DNA of 64,000 bases from MM2 sp035460165 (GTDB lineage Bacteria > Pseudomonadota > Gammaproteobacteria > Burkholderiales > Methylophilaceae), in assembly GCA_035460165.1 (NCBI GenBank), contig DATHWW010000024.1, positions 124,001 through 188,000 of the forward strand, read 5' to 3'. Below, piece after piece: positions 27,700-36,471 of the stretch. Position 1 is the first letter of the stretch, and the number at the start of each line of letters is the position of its first letter. A program made the translations under genes and the position numbers. The notes below the pieces were generated by a model, which was not told the origin of the DNA, did not search any database, and saw only the letters and a program-made list of their open reading frames with translations.

Positions 27700-28767
27700 C
27701 TAGCTTTCCTTAACCGGCACGCGCGGCGCCAATGCACACAACAATTCGTACCCGACCGTACCGGACGCCTGCGCAACCGCATCTACCGACACCTGTGCGC
27801 CCCACAGTTCCACCGGACTGCCGATGTCGGCCTCAGGAATATCGGTCAGGTCGGCATATAGCATATCCATGGAAACGCGCCCTATCGTGCGGGTATGCTT
27901 ACCCGCCACCGCGATGGGAGTGCCGTTGGACGCATGTCGCGGGTAACCGTCGGCGTAGCCGCAAGCCACGATGCCGACACGGGTCGGCTTCTCGGCTATG
28001 AAACGTCGCCCATAGCCAACGGCATCACCCGACTGCAAGGTCTGTACGGCAATGATTTCACTGCTGAGCGTCATCGCAGGCCGCAAACCAAGTTCAGTAG
28101 AAGACTGGTCGGCATAAGGCGTAGCGCCATAGAGCATGATGCCCGGGCGTACCCACTCGGTATGCGTTTGCGGATAACGCAGAATCGCAGCCGAGTTGGC
28201 CATGGTGCGAGGCATGGAGATTTCATTCGTGAGTTCATCAAACAACTCGAATTGCTTCTCGATGCCAGGCGGTTCGTCAGCCGTGGCAAAGTGTGTCATC
28301 AACGTCACCTGTCCGACCGATTGACAGACGCGCAGGCGGTTGTAAAAGCTCTGGAATTGCCCCGAGGGTACGCCCAGCCGGTTCATGCCGGTATTCACCT
28401 TGAGGAACACGTCGGCAGGCAAGTCGCGCGCGACCTCCAGCATGCGCAACTGCGGCTCGGAATGCACAACGATCGCCAGCTTGTATTCGGCAGCAACGGC
28501 AAGCTCATCCGCGCTGAACAAGCCCTCCAACAGCAGGATCGTCTGCTGCGCGAAGCCGGCTTCGCGCAACGCAATACCTTCGGAAACGTTCAGAACGGCA
28601 AACCCTTCGGCATCCCGTAAAGCCGAAGCAACACGCAAGAGCCCATGGCCGTAGCCATTGGCCTTGATGACGGCCATCACCCTGGAGTCTGGAGCGTGCC
28701 GTCGTGCTACGGCGAGATTGTGACGCAGCGCGTCGGTATGAATCGTGGCGAGTATGGGGCGCGTCAT
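27700..28767 (-). CDS. alr: Alanine racemase
   Basis: 355 residues. PLP enzyme that makes D-alanine for peptidoglycan. The PLP lysine is K35 in AVIKANGYGHG, and the catalytic Tyr region reads AVGYGRRF followed by CGYADGYPR. It sits between dnaB (18 nt upstream) and radA (0 nt downstream). The order dnaB-alr-radA is also found in other betaproteobacteria. Confidence 0.96.
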   Translation of the reverse strand: MTRPILATIHTDALRHNLAVARRHAPDSRVMAVIKANGYGHGLLRVASALRDAEGFAVLNVSEGIALREAGFAQQTILLLEGLFSADELAVAAEYKLAIVVHSEPQLRMLEVARDLPADVFLKVNTGMNRLGVPSGQFQSFYNRLRVCQSVGQVTLMTHFATADEPPGIEKQFELFDELTNEISMPRTMANSAAILRYPQTHTEWVRPGIMLYGATPYADQSSTELGLRPAMTLSSEIIAVQTLQSGDAVGYGRRFIAEKPTRVGIVACGYADGYPRHASNGTPIAVAGKHTRTIGRVSMDMLYADLTDIPEADIGSPVELWGAQVSVDAVAQASGTVGYELLCALAPRVPVKES

Positions 28768-28785
28768 GCCGCAGCGATGGCCTCG

Positions 28786-30165
28786 TTAGTACTCGTCGCC
28801 GCCGAACGCGTTGCCGCCGGCAAAGTTTTCGAAGCGAGTGTGCTCACCCAGGAAAGTCAGCCGTACGGTACCGATCGGGCCGTTACGCTGCTTGCCGATG
28901 ATGATTTCAGCGGTACCTTTATCAGGGCTATCCGGGTTGTAAACCTGATCGCGATAGATGAACAGAATCACGTCGGCGTCCTGCTCAATCGCGCCGGATT
29001 CACGCAAGTCGGACATGACAGGACGCTTGTTGGGGCGTTGTTCGAGACCGCGGTTAAGCTGGGAAAGCGCGACCACAGGAACATCAAGTTCCTTCGCCAA
29101 GGCCTTGAGTGAACGGGAAATTTCTGAAATTTCCGTAGCACGATTCTCGCCCTGCCGCGTCGCCGCCATCAGCTGCAAGTAGTCGATGACGATCAACCCA
29201 AGCTTACCGCACTGGCGATGCAGACGCCGCGCACGGGCACGAACTTCCAGCGCGTTGAGGCCTGCGCTTTCGTCGATGAACATCGGGGCATCGTTCAGCT
29301 TGCCCAGGGCGGTGGTCAAGCGCACCCAATCCTCGTCTTCCAGACGCCCAGTACGCATGCGATGCTGGTCCAGCCGGCCTACCGAGCCGATCATCCGCAT
29401 CGCGAGCTGGGTCGCGCCCATTTCCATGGAGAACACTGCTACTGGCAAGCCGGTATCCAGCGCCACGTTTTCGGCGATATTGAGGGAGAACGCGGTTTTG
29501 CCCATGGACGGGCGCCCGGCCACAATCACCAGATCGCCCGGCTGCAAGCCAGAAGTCATCGAATCGAGGTCGGCAAACCCCGTCGGAATGCCGGTCACGT
29601 CGCTGGCATTGTCACGCTGGAAGAGCTGGTCGATGCGGTCGGCGACTTGCGGCAGCAAGGTCTTGATATCGATAAAGCCCTGCGTGCTGCGCTTGCCCCC
29701 TTCGGCAATCTCGAAGATCTTGGCTTCGGCCTCGTCCAGCAGCTGCGCGGCATCCTTGCCCCGTGGACTGAATGCGCTCTCGGCAATGCTGGAGCCAACT
29801 TCCACCAAGCTGCGCATGACGGCGCGCTCGCGCACGATTTCGGCATAGCGGCGAATATTCGCGGCGGATGGGGTGTTCTGCGCCAGCGCGCCGAGATAGG
29901 AAATACCGCCCATGCCGGAAAGTTGTGCGGTACTTTCCAGCGATTCGGCCACGGTAACGATATCCGCCGGCTTGTTATGCTCGATCAGACGGCTGATATG
30001 TTCGTAAATGACGCGATGGTCGTGGCGATAGAAATCGCTGGAGGAAATCAGGTCGGCGATCTTGTCGAGCGCCTCGTTTTCGAGCAGCAAACCGCCTAGC
30101 ACGGACTGCTCGGCTTCGACGGAATGCGGGGGGAGTTTTAGCGATGCAAGGGAGTCGTCGGCCAT
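28786..30165 (-). CDS. dnaB: Replicative DNA helicase DnaB
   Basis: 459 residues, hexameric helicase of the replication fork. N-terminal domain with PPHSVEAEQSVLGGLL (12-27), Walker A AGRPSMGKT (216-224), then DYLQLMAA and QLNRGLEQRPNKRPVMSDLR. No intein is present. A perfect extended -10 box lies 5 nt before the ATG and there is no Shine-Dalgarno sequence. Confidence 0.97.
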   Translation of the reverse strand: MADDSLASLKLPPHSVEAEQSVLGGLLLENEALDKIADLISSSDFYRHDHRVIYEHISRLIEHNKPADIVTVAESLESTAQLSGMGGISYLGALAQNTPSAANIRRYAEIVRERAVMRSLVEVGSSIAESAFSPRGKDAAQLLDEAEAKIFEIAEGGKRSTQGFIDIKTLLPQVADRIDQLFQRDNASDVTGIPTGFADLDSMTSGLQPGDLVIVAGRPSMGKTAFSLNIAENVALDTGLPVAVFSMEMGATQLAMRMIGSVGRLDQHRMRTGRLEDEDWVRLTTALGKLNDAPMFIDESAGLNALEVRARARRLHRQCGKLGLIVIDYLQLMAATRQGENRATEISEISRSLKALAKELDVPVVALSQLNRGLEQRPNKRPVMSDLRESGAIEQDADVILFIYRDQVYNPDSPDKGTAEIIIGKQRNGPIGTVRLTFLGEHTRFENFAGGNAFGGDEY

Positions 30166-30170
30166 GCCGG

Positions 30171-30179
30171 ATTATAGCA
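30171..30179 (-). promoter_or_regulatory. Extended -10 promoter of dnaB, start codon 5 nt away
   Basis: The minus strand reads TGCTATAAT (extended -10 with perfect hexamer), then CCGGC, then the dnaB ATG. No -35 match is visible, as is usual for extended -10 promoters. The distance predicts transcription starting at or next to the A of the ATG. Confidence 0.6.
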
Positions 30180-30227
30180 GTTGTGCACGACAGGACACTA
30201 TTGCCCTGCCTCTGCGGACATTCACGC

Positions 30228-31880
30228 TCAGACCTTGAAGCGGCGTACGATTTGGCTTAGGTTGTGGGCGACTTCGCTCAACTCGGCGGCGACATGGCGC
30301 GAGGCGTCCGCGGTCGCGCTGTTTTCCTCGCCGGTTTGCGCGATGCGCTCCACCGCCGTCGCGATTTCGGTACTGGCCAGGCTTTGCTCGCGGATACTGG
30401 CGACCAGGCTCTCCATTTCTAGTGCCGCATGGCTGCCCGCCTCGTCCATCGCCGTCAGCGCCTGCCGTAGCTTGCCCGTGTGGGCGATACCATGATCGAT
30501 GCTCACGCCAGCCGCCTGGATCGCGGCATTGGCCGCCCGGGTATCGCTGCGCACGTTGTCTATCATATTGCTGATCTCGCCGGTCGAATTGGAGGTGCGC
30601 TCGGCCAACCGGCGCACTTCGTCCGCCACCACCGCGAAGCCGCGACCGTATTCGCCGGCACGCGCCGCTTCGATAGCTGCATTCAGCGCTAGCAGGTTGG
30701 TCTGGTCGGCGATCTCGCGAATCACACTGGCGATCCCGCCAATATCATCGGAGCGCGTGTTAAGCGTGTCCATCACGCGACTGGCATCGTTAATGACGAC
30801 GGCGATGCGTTGCACCTCGGCCATCACCTGCTCGGCTAGCGCCATGCCCTGCTCTGCCGCTTCGCGATTCTGGACAATCGCACTGCCTACGTGCTCGGCG
30901 TGCTCGGACACCACGGCGATATTCGAAGTCAGCGTCTGCACCGACTGCGAGATGCCGCCGGTATCCCGCGCTTGTGTCGACGAGCTCTGCGCCACCTTGA
31001 CTGAAGTCAGCGTGACATCGCCGCCCAGGCGGGTGCACTGCTCGGATGCCTGGTAGGCCTCCTGCAAAATGGATTTCACCGATGCGACCAAGCGACCGAA
31101 TGCCTCCACCGTGCTGCCGATCTCGTTGCGGCCGCAGGCTGGAATGGGGACGGTCAAGTCGCCTTGCGAGGCGATCGCGCTGGCGGCCTTTTCCGCCTGG
31201 GCCAGCGGCTGGATGATGGAGCGGCTGATACCCCAGGCTAGCAGCACGATGCAGCTCATCGCCACCGCGCAGGCGCCCACCAGGATGATAGTGGCGCGCT
31301 GCTGCAAGGTCGCAAGCTGCACGGCCAAAGCCTCGACCGCCTGCTTCGCCTTACCGCGAGTAGCGGCCATTTCGCTTTCCATTTCGCTAGTCGCAATCTT
31401 GTTTACCGCCATCTTCTCGTTGGCGGCACTGGCGGTGATCACCCGGCCGCTGTCCACCGAGCGCATCACGCGGTTGAAGCCCGACGCATAGGCGCCGATG
31501 CGTGCATTCAGTCCGTCGAGCGCTCGCAGATCGTCCTCACCGGCCGCATAACGGCGCGCATCTTCTATTCCCTTCTGCGCATGTTCCATCATCGCATTCC
31601 ACTCGCCGCGATAGCGCTGCACTTCGGCGGCATCGGTGTCGATCTGGATGAATACGTCTTTTTCATAGCGCTGCAGCGCACCGACATAGGCCTGCACATC
31701 ATTGATACTGGCGCTAAAACGCACCTGGGTATTCAGCAGCGTCTGGCTCTGGCTAGTCAGATGCTGCATGGTGAGAAAAGCAGCGACCGCAAACAGGCCT
31801 GTCATTAGCAGTACTAGGGTGAACGCCCCGTAGATGCGGGTGGAGATGGAAATATTGTTGAACAAGAGAAATCGATCCAT
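30228..31880 (-). CDS. Methyl-accepting chemotaxis protein
   Basis: 550 residues. First membrane helix near residues 17-35 (FTLVLLMTGLFAVAAFL), a periplasmic four-helix sensor region, second helix (ILVGACAVAMSCIVLLAWG near 200-220), a HAMP domain, then the cytoplasmic coiled coil with the signalling tip EIADQTNLLALNAAIEAARA and FAVVADEVRRLAERT. The sensed ligand cannot be told. No CheR-tethering pentapeptide is seen at the C-terminus, which ends QIVRRFKV. It is transcribed alone; cheR and cheB are 25 kb away in this window. Confidence 0.94.
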   Translation of the reverse strand: MDRFLLFNNISISTRIYGAFTLVLLMTGLFAVAAFLTMQHLTSQSQTLLNTQVRFSASINDVQAYVGALQRYEKDVFIQIDTDAAEVQRYRGEWNAMMEHAQKGIEDARRYAAGEDDLRALDGLNARIGAYASGFNRVMRSVDSGRVITASAANEKMAVNKIATSEMESEMAATRGKAKQAVEALAVQLATLQQRATIILVGACAVAMSCIVLLAWGISRSIIQPLAQAEKAASAIASQGDLTVPIPACGRNEIGSTVEAFGRLVASVKSILQEAYQASEQCTRLGGDVTLTSVKVAQSSSTQARDTGGISQSVQTLTSNIAVVSEHAEHVGSAIVQNREAAEQGMALAEQVMAEVQRIAVVINDASRVMDTLNTRSDDIGGIASVIREIADQTNLLALNAAIEAARAGEYGRGFAVVADEVRRLAERTSNSTGEISNMIDNVRSDTRAANAAIQAAGVSIDHGIAHTGKLRQALTAMDEAGSHAALEMESLVASIREQSLASTEIATAVERIAQTGEENSATADASRHVAAELSEVAHNLSQIVRRFKV

Positions 31881-31935
31881 GGCTTTGAGACGGAGCGATC
31901 ATATTGCGGGAATGTTACAGGCAGGTTACAGCCAA

Positions 31936-31966
31936 ACAAAAAGGGCTGCCGAGGCAGCCCTTTTAT
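31936..31966 (-). terminator. Intrinsic terminator after rplI
   Basis: Stem GGGCTGC against GCAGCCC with a 4-nt loop (31943-31960). It is followed on the minus strand by TTTTTGTTT. It lies 17 nt after the rplI stop and ends the rpsF-priB-rpsR-rplI operon ahead of the chemoreceptor gene. The other strand also carries TTTTAT, so it may act in both directions. Confidence 0.85.
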
Positions 31967-31982
31967 ACGTCACCGCTATGGC

Positions 31983-32432
31983 TTAGTGTTCGCCGAGCAC
32001 GGAAACAGTAATGTCCACCACCACATCGGCGTGCGGAGCGACGCTGATCGGGTGATCGCCGATGGTCTTCAGCGGACCGTTCGGCATGCGGATTTCCGAC
32101 TTGTTCACGTCAAAACCTTGCGCGGTCAGCGCTTCAGCGATGTCGTGGTTGGTGACGGAACCGAACAGGCGACCGTCAACACCGGCCTTCTGCGAAATCT
32201 GCAGCATGAAGCCAGCCAGCTTTTCAGCGCGGGCTTGGGCAGCAGCCAGGATTTCGGCTTGCTTCTTTTCCAGTTCAGCACGCTTGGCGGCAAACTCGGC
32301 CTTGTTGGCTTCGGTCGCGCGCTTGGCCTTGCCTTGCGGGATCAGGAAGTTGCGGCCGTAACCGTCCTTGACCTTGACGATATCGCCCAGGGTGCCCAGG
32401 TTGGTAACTTTTTCCAGAAGAATAACTTGCAT
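31983..32432 (-). CDS. rplI: 50S ribosomal protein L9
   Basis: 149 residues, standard length. MQVILLEKVTNLGTLGDIV and VKDGYGRNFLIPQGKA are the N-domain signature, followed by the long central helix and the C-terminal domain with GRLFGSVTNHDIAEAL. Last gene of the rpsF operon; a terminator follows. Confidence 0.97.
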   Translation of the reverse strand: MQVILLEKVTNLGTLGDIVKVKDGYGRNFLIPQGKAKRATEANKAEFAAKRAELEKKQAEILAAAQARAEKLAGFMLQISQKAGVDGRLFGSVTNHDIAEALTAQGFDVNKSEIRMPNGPLKTIGDHPISVAPHADVVVDITVSVLGEH

Positions 32433-32444
32433 TGCTGTCTCTCC

Positions 32445-32672
32445 TTAGTGCTTGTCGCAGTAAGGCATCAGGGCCAGGAAACGGGCGCGCTTGATAGCCG
32501 TGGTGAGCTGACGCTGATAGCGGGCCTTGGTGCCCGTGATGCGTGCAGGAATGATCTTGCCGTTTTCGTTGATGAAGTCCTTCAGCAGGTCCACATCCTT
32601 GTAATCTACTTCCTTGATGCCTTCTGCCGAAAAGCGGCAGTAACGGCGGCGGCGGAACATATCGCGAGCCAT
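32445..32672 (-). CDS. rpsR: 30S ribosomal protein S18
   Basis: 75 residues. RRRRYCRFSAEGIKEVDYKD and ARITGTKARYQRQLTTAIKR are typical of S18, which pairs with S6 on the 30S platform. Located between priB and rplI in the standard order. Confidence 0.97.
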   Translation of the reverse strand: MARDMFRRRRYCRFSAEGIKEVDYKDVDLLKDFINENGKIIPARITGTKARYQRQLTTAIKRARFLALMPYCDKH

Positions 32673-32675
32673 GAT

Positions 32676-32981
32676 TCAACCTTTCTCAATAATCTCTAAT
32701 TCGTTTATATGCAGTACTAGCTGGCGGCTGTTGAGGCTTCTTTTGGCAAGAAACCCGGCAACCCTGGCGCAGCTTCCGAGCTTGATTCCCTTGGCCTGCT
32801 CGGCCATTTTCGCCATTGCCACGGCGGGAACTTCGCATTCGACCTGGCGATTCATGCCTGCCTCGTTTTGTTGCGAGACATGCTTGAGGGTAAACGCCAG
32901 GAGCGGGATGCCTGCCGGGGTGTAGCGCAGTTCGGCGACTTCCGTCACCTCGCCGCTCAGCACCAGCCGGTTGCTAATCAC
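32676..32981 (-). CDS. priB: Primosomal replication protein N (PriB)
   Basis: 101 residues, single OB fold related to SSB (NRLVLSGEVTEVAELRYTPAGIP). PriB helps reload DnaB at stalled forks through PriA. The start is GTG at 32981, directly after the rpsF stop, so it relies on coupled translation. The rpsF-priB-rpsR-rplI order is the standard one in beta- and gammaproteobacteria. Confidence 0.93.
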   Translation of the reverse strand: MISNRLVLSGEVTEVAELRYTPAGIPLLAFTLKHVSQQNEAGMNRQVECEVPAVAMAKMAEQAKGIKLGSCARVAGFLAKRSLNSRQLVLHINELEIIEKG

Positions 32982-33359
32982 TTAAGCCGCGGCAGCTTCC
33001 GCAGCCGGCGCTTCTTCCTTGTTCAGGACGGACTTGGCCTTTTCTTCCTTCATCATCGGGGAAGGAGCGGTAACCGCGTCCTTCATCGCGACGGTCAGGT
33101 GACGCAGCACGGCGTCGTTGAACTTGAATGCGTGTTCGAGCTCGCCCAGGGCTTCCTGGCCGCATTCGATGTTCATGAGCACGTAGTGTGCCTTGTGGAT
33201 TTTCTGGATCGGGTAAGCCAGTTGACGACGGCCCCAGTCTTCCAGACGGTGGATCGCGCCGCCGCTGGTAGTGACGAGCGCGCGGTAGCGCTCGATCATC
33301 GCGGGCACTTGCTCGCTCTGGTCCGGATGGACGATGAATACAACTTCGTAATGTCGCAT
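32982..33359 (-). CDS. rpsF: 30S ribosomal protein S6
   Basis: 125 residues from ATG 33359 (MRHYEVVFIVHPDQSEQVPA), preceded by AAAAGGAG at good spacing. The frame is open 33 nt further upstream but the ribosome binding site fixes the start. GRRQLAYPIQK and the acidic/Ala-rich tail are typical of S6. First gene of its operon. Confidence 0.96.
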   Translation of the reverse strand: MRHYEVVFIVHPDQSEQVPAMIERYRALVTTSGGAIHRLEDWGRRQLAYPIQKIHKAHYVLMNIECGQEALGELEHAFKFNDAVLRHLTVAMKDAVTAPSPMMKEEKAKSVLNKEEAPAAEAAAA

Positions 33360-33427
33360 TGATACTCCTTTTGGTTTAACAGCTGCCCGCATGCGAATGA
33401 CGGTGCAGCAAGGTTGAAGAGCGCAAG

Positions 33428-33456
33428 ATTCTAATGGAATTCGTTAAACAAATCAA
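33428..33456 (-). promoter_or_regulatory. Sigma-70 promoter of the rpsF operon
   Basis: The minus strand has TTGATT (33456-33451), a 17-nt spacer and TAGAAT (33433-33428). The expected start is about 60 nt upstream of the rpsF ATG. Confidence 0.6.
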
Positions 33457-33530
33457 ACGGTTTCATCCCATGCTTACGCTATTTCAAGGGCATGCTAATA
33501 TTCCGCGCAAACATCTCAGAAAAAACAGTT

Positions 33531-34256
33531 ATGGCCCCTCCTCCGATCATTGAAGAACGCAACCAGGACGGTCACCGCGCGAAGGTCCGTATAGGCGTTG
33601 CCGTCGCGCTGCTGGTGACCGCCATAGGAATACTGACAGTTCTCAATCAGCGCCGGACAGAGCAGGTGGTCGAGGAAACCCAAGCGGAGCAGTCCGTCGA
33701 GCAGGTCAGCCTTTCCAGCGAAGACATGGAGGCGCCTGCAGCGATACCGGAAGATGCCGTACCGTTGACGCCACCCCCACCTGAAGAAGTCGCGGCGATA
33801 GAGCCGCCCCCGCCGCCGGTACCAGGACAGCTTCCCGATGCGTTGACCGCCCCAAGCGGTAAATCCACAGTCGGCCCCGTACTGGAAGAGGAAAGCTCGG
33901 GCGCCAGCCCTGCCATGCCTTATGTCGCAAGCGCGGTGAAAACCTTAGGCAAGCCGGGAATGTCCGTGGCGGCCGTTCAATCTCCGGCACTAAATCAAGC
34001 ATCGGTCGCTCCGGCCTCCGGCAATCCCACGCCGACTCCCACCGCGCTCGCGCCCAAGGCATTCGAAGTGCAGCTGGGAGTTTTTACCGACATCGACAAT
34101 GCCAAGCAATTGCAAGCCAAGCTGGCACAACACGGGATTCCTTCGCATACGGAAACACGCGTACAGATCGGTCCGTTCAAGTCGCGCGTTGAAGCCGATC
34201 GCGCAAGAGAAAAATTGAAATCGCTTGGAATTACCGCCGTAATCCTCGGCAAGTAA
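33531..34256 (+). CDS. SPOR domain protein, inner membrane
   Basis: About 241 residues from ATG 33531; an in-frame start at 33492 would add 13 residues. One membrane helix near residues 19-36 (VAVALLVTAIGILTVL), a long Pro/Glu-rich periplasmic linker (EEVAAIEPPPPPVPG), then a C-terminal SPOR domain (FEVQLGVFTDIDNAKQLQAK and VQIGPFKSRVEADRARE). SPOR domains bind denuded glycan at the division septum, as in DedD and FtsN. The exact partner here is unknown. An extended -10-like TGCTAATAT lies at 33493-33501. Confidence 0.85.
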   Translation: MAPPPIIEERNQDGHRAKVRIGVAVALLVTAIGILTVLNQRRTEQVVEETQAEQSVEQVSLSSEDMEAPAAIPEDAVPLTPPPPEEVAAIEPPPPPVPGQLPDALTAPSGKSTVGPVLEEESSGASPAMPYVASAVKTLGKPGMSVAAVQSPALNQASVAPASGNPTPTPTALAPKAFEVQLGVFTDIDNAKQLQAKLAQHGIPSHTETRVQIGPFKSRVEADRAREKLKSLGITAVILGK

Positions 34257-34258
34257 GT

Positions 34259-34579
34259 TCAGTCCGGCGCAGTCGTACCCGACGTTGCCGCAAAACGGAC
34301 ATAAAACAGGGAAACCTTCTCCGCCTGTAGCCGCGCCAATAACAAGTTAATCGCGGCTTCCTCCGCACAGAACTCCACCGTCATCGGCAAGTCGCCGGCT
34401 AACTCGAAAAAATGCTCCTCATGCATTTTTCCATGCCGACCGTAACCTGCCACTGCGCGAAACGCGGATCCGCCTGGGATGCCCAGAGCCTGTGCCTCTT
34501 CCAGCAACCACTCGTAAAGCAGTTTACCGTCATGCTTAGCCGTTTGTGGAACATAGAGCTTGAGGAAATTTCCGCTCAC
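34259..34579 (-). CDS. DUF190 protein (PII-like fold)
   Basis: 106 residues of the DUF190 family (GNFLKLYVPQTAKHDGKLLYEWLLE reduced here to its key parts LKLYVPQ and GIPGGSAFRAVAGYG). DUF190 proteins resemble PII signalling proteins in fold and are very often paired with crcB, as here (crcB ends 1 nt upstream). A nucleotide or ion sensing role for the fluoride channel has been suggested but is not shown by the sequence. Confidence 0.88.
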   Translation of the reverse strand: MSGNFLKLYVPQTAKHDGKLLYEWLLEEAQALGIPGGSAFRAVAGYGRHGKMHEEHFFELAGDLPMTVEFCAEEAAINLLLARLQAEKVSLFYVRFAATSGTTAPD

Positions 34580-34580
34580 G

Positions 34581-34964
34581 TCAGCTCCTGATGAGATTGA
34601 CGGTCAGGATGCCGAGGCCGGTCATGGCAAGCGAGCCGAGCAAATGCAGGGAAATATGCGCCGCCACCCAGCCGTATTGCTGTCGTGACAGCAAGGTGAC
34701 CGCTTCTGCAGAAAAGGTGGAAAACGTAGTAAGGCCACCCAGGAACCCGGTCATGATAAACAATCGTGCCTCGGCAGGCAGGCTGGCATATTGTGTCAGC
34801 AACCCCATGGCAACCCCCACCAAGTAACCGCCGACAAGGTTGGCGGCCAGCGTTCCCAATGGCAAGGTTGGCACCAGAGGGTTGAGGATCAGCCCCAACC
34901 ACCAGCGGAGCCAGGCGCCGCTCGCAGCACCTATGCCTACCGCCAAGAACCCTCCGGCGTTCAT
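34581..34964 (-). CDS. crcB: Fluoride efflux channel CrcB/Fluc
   Basis: 127 residues, four membrane helices. LAANLVGGYLVG and GFLGGLTTFSTFSAE are the pore and Na-site signatures of Fluc channels, which work as dual-topology dimers exporting fluoride. Only 6 nt separate it from zwf, so it is expressed from the gnd-zwf transcript. No fluoride riboswitch can be placed in this gap. Confidence 0.95.
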   Translation of the reverse strand: MNAGGFLAVGIGAASGAWLRWWLGLILNPLVPTLPLGTLAANLVGGYLVGVAMGLLTQYASLPAEARLFIMTGFLGGLTTFSTFSAEAVTLLSRQQYGWVAAHISLHLLGSLAMTGLGILTVNLIRS

Positions 34965-34970
34965 GCGATG

Positions 34971-36458
34971 TTACAGCTCGTTACGCCACTCCTGGTCTTC
35001 GCAATCGAACAGACGGCTGGTCTCTTGCGGCCCCCAGGTTCCGGCCGGATAGGTATGGATGAAATCCCGCTCTTGCTGCCAATGCTTCAGGATAGGATCA
35101 ACCACACGCCACGCCCACTCTACTTCGTCGAAGCGGATAAACAGTGTCTTGTCGCCTTCGATTACATCCAGGATCAGTGCCTCGTAAGCCTCAAGCGGCT
35201 TCTCGTCCGGCTTGCGGTAGGAAGCGTTGAGTTGCACCGTGCGCGTTTCCATGCCCAGGCCCGGTGCCTTGATGTGCAGTTCCATGTGCATGGATTCGGT
35301 CGGTTGCAGCGACAGCAGAATCCAGTTCGGTTCGATTTCCTCGACCGGCGTGTCATGGAACAGGTGCTGCGGCGGATGACGCAGGCGAATCGCAATCGTG
35401 GATTGCGTCTTCTCCATGCGCTTGCCAGTGCGCAGGTAGAACGGCACACCGCGCCAGCGCCAGTTATCGATATAGAACTTGGCGGCGGCAAAGGTTTCAG
35501 TCGCGGTATTCTCTTCGACACCCTGCTCTTCCTGGTAGCCTTGCACCGGCTCGCCCTTGGCCGTTCCGGCCGCATATTGCGCACGGAACGCATAGGCGTT
35601 GACCGCATCCTTGGGAATCGAACGCATGGACTTCAGCACCTTGACCTTCTCGTCGCGGACGGCATCAGCCTCGAGCGAGGGCGGGGGCTCCATCGCGACC
35701 ACGGTCAGCAACTGCATCAGGTGATTCTGCAACATGTCGCGCAGCGCGCCGGACTTGTCGTAGTAATCGGCACGGGTACCGATACCAAGATCTTCAGCCA
35801 CAGTAATTTGCACGTGATTGATGAAATTGCGATTCCAGATCGGCTCGATCAACGTATTGGCGAAACGGAACACCAGCAGGTTCTGCACGGTTTCCTTGCC
35901 GAGGTAGTGGTCGATACGGTAGATCTGCTCTTCGTCGAAGTGCTTGTGCAGCGAGCGATTGAGTTGCTGCGCGGTTTCGAGATCGGTGCCGAACGGCTTT
36001 TCGACGACGATGCGATGCAGGCCGCGCGGCTTGGAAAAGCCGAATTCGTCGAGATAGTTAATAACGGTGTTGAAATCCTTCGGAATGATCGAAAGATAGA
36101 ACACGATATTGCTGCAGATGCCTTCGCGCGGCTTGGAAAGCTCTTCCTGCAATTTTTTGTAGAACTCAGGCTCGCGCAGATCGCCCGCAAGATAGGCAAA
36201 ACGCTTGGCGAAACGCGCGGCGATTTTCGGGTCGACCTTATCGCCGAATTTATCGTGCAGCACCTTGTCCAGATGCTCCAGCCATGCCTCTTGCGTGTAT
36301 TCCTGACGACCGAGCGCAAGGATGCTCATATCGCCCGGAATGCGCCCAGCCACTTCCAGGTTGTATAGCGAAGGCAGCAGCTTGATGGTGGCCAGGTTTC
36401 CGGTCGCGCCGAAAATAACGAAATGGCATGGCCCCGGAATGGTTTCTTGATTACTCAT
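34971..36458 (-). CDS. zwf: Glucose-6-phosphate 1-dehydrogenase
   Basis: 495 residues. First enzyme of the oxidative pentose phosphate pathway, giving NADPH. The N-terminal coenzyme motif FGATGNLA (16-23) and the active-site block RIDHYLGKE (near 183-191) are intact. Thirteen nt after gnd. A very long open frame lies antisense to it but has no family-like sequence. Confidence 0.97.
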   Translation of the reverse strand: MSNQETIPGPCHFVIFGATGNLATIKLLPSLYNLEVAGRIPGDMSILALGRQEYTQEAWLEHLDKVLHDKFGDKVDPKIAARFAKRFAYLAGDLREPEFYKKLQEELSKPREGICSNIVFYLSIIPKDFNTVINYLDEFGFSKPRGLHRIVVEKPFGTDLETAQQLNRSLHKHFDEEQIYRIDHYLGKETVQNLLVFRFANTLIEPIWNRNFINHVQITVAEDLGIGTRADYYDKSGALRDMLQNHLMQLLTVVAMEPPPSLEADAVRDEKVKVLKSMRSIPKDAVNAYAFRAQYAAGTAKGEPVQGYQEEQGVEENTATETFAAAKFYIDNWRWRGVPFYLRTGKRMEKTQSTIAIRLRHPPQHLFHDTPVEEIEPNWILLSLQPTESMHMELHIKAPGLGMETRTVQLNASYRKPDEKPLEAYEALILDVIEGDKTLFIRFDEVEWAWRVVDPILKHWQQERDFIHTYPAGTWGPQETSRLFDCEDQEWRNEL

Positions 36459-36471
36459 TTAGGTTAGTCCC

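Noticed and set aside
31881..31935. FliA (sigma-28) promoter for the chemoreceptor gene
   Set aside because: No TAAA-N15-GCCGATAA-like match upstream of the start.
34965..34970. Fluoride riboswitch before crcB
   Set aside because: The gap to zwf is only 6 nt and holds no room for the motif.
34791..36368. 525-codon open frame on the plus strand antisense to zwf
   Set aside because: It mirrors a real zwf gene, shows no family motif, and long antisense frames are common at this GC content.
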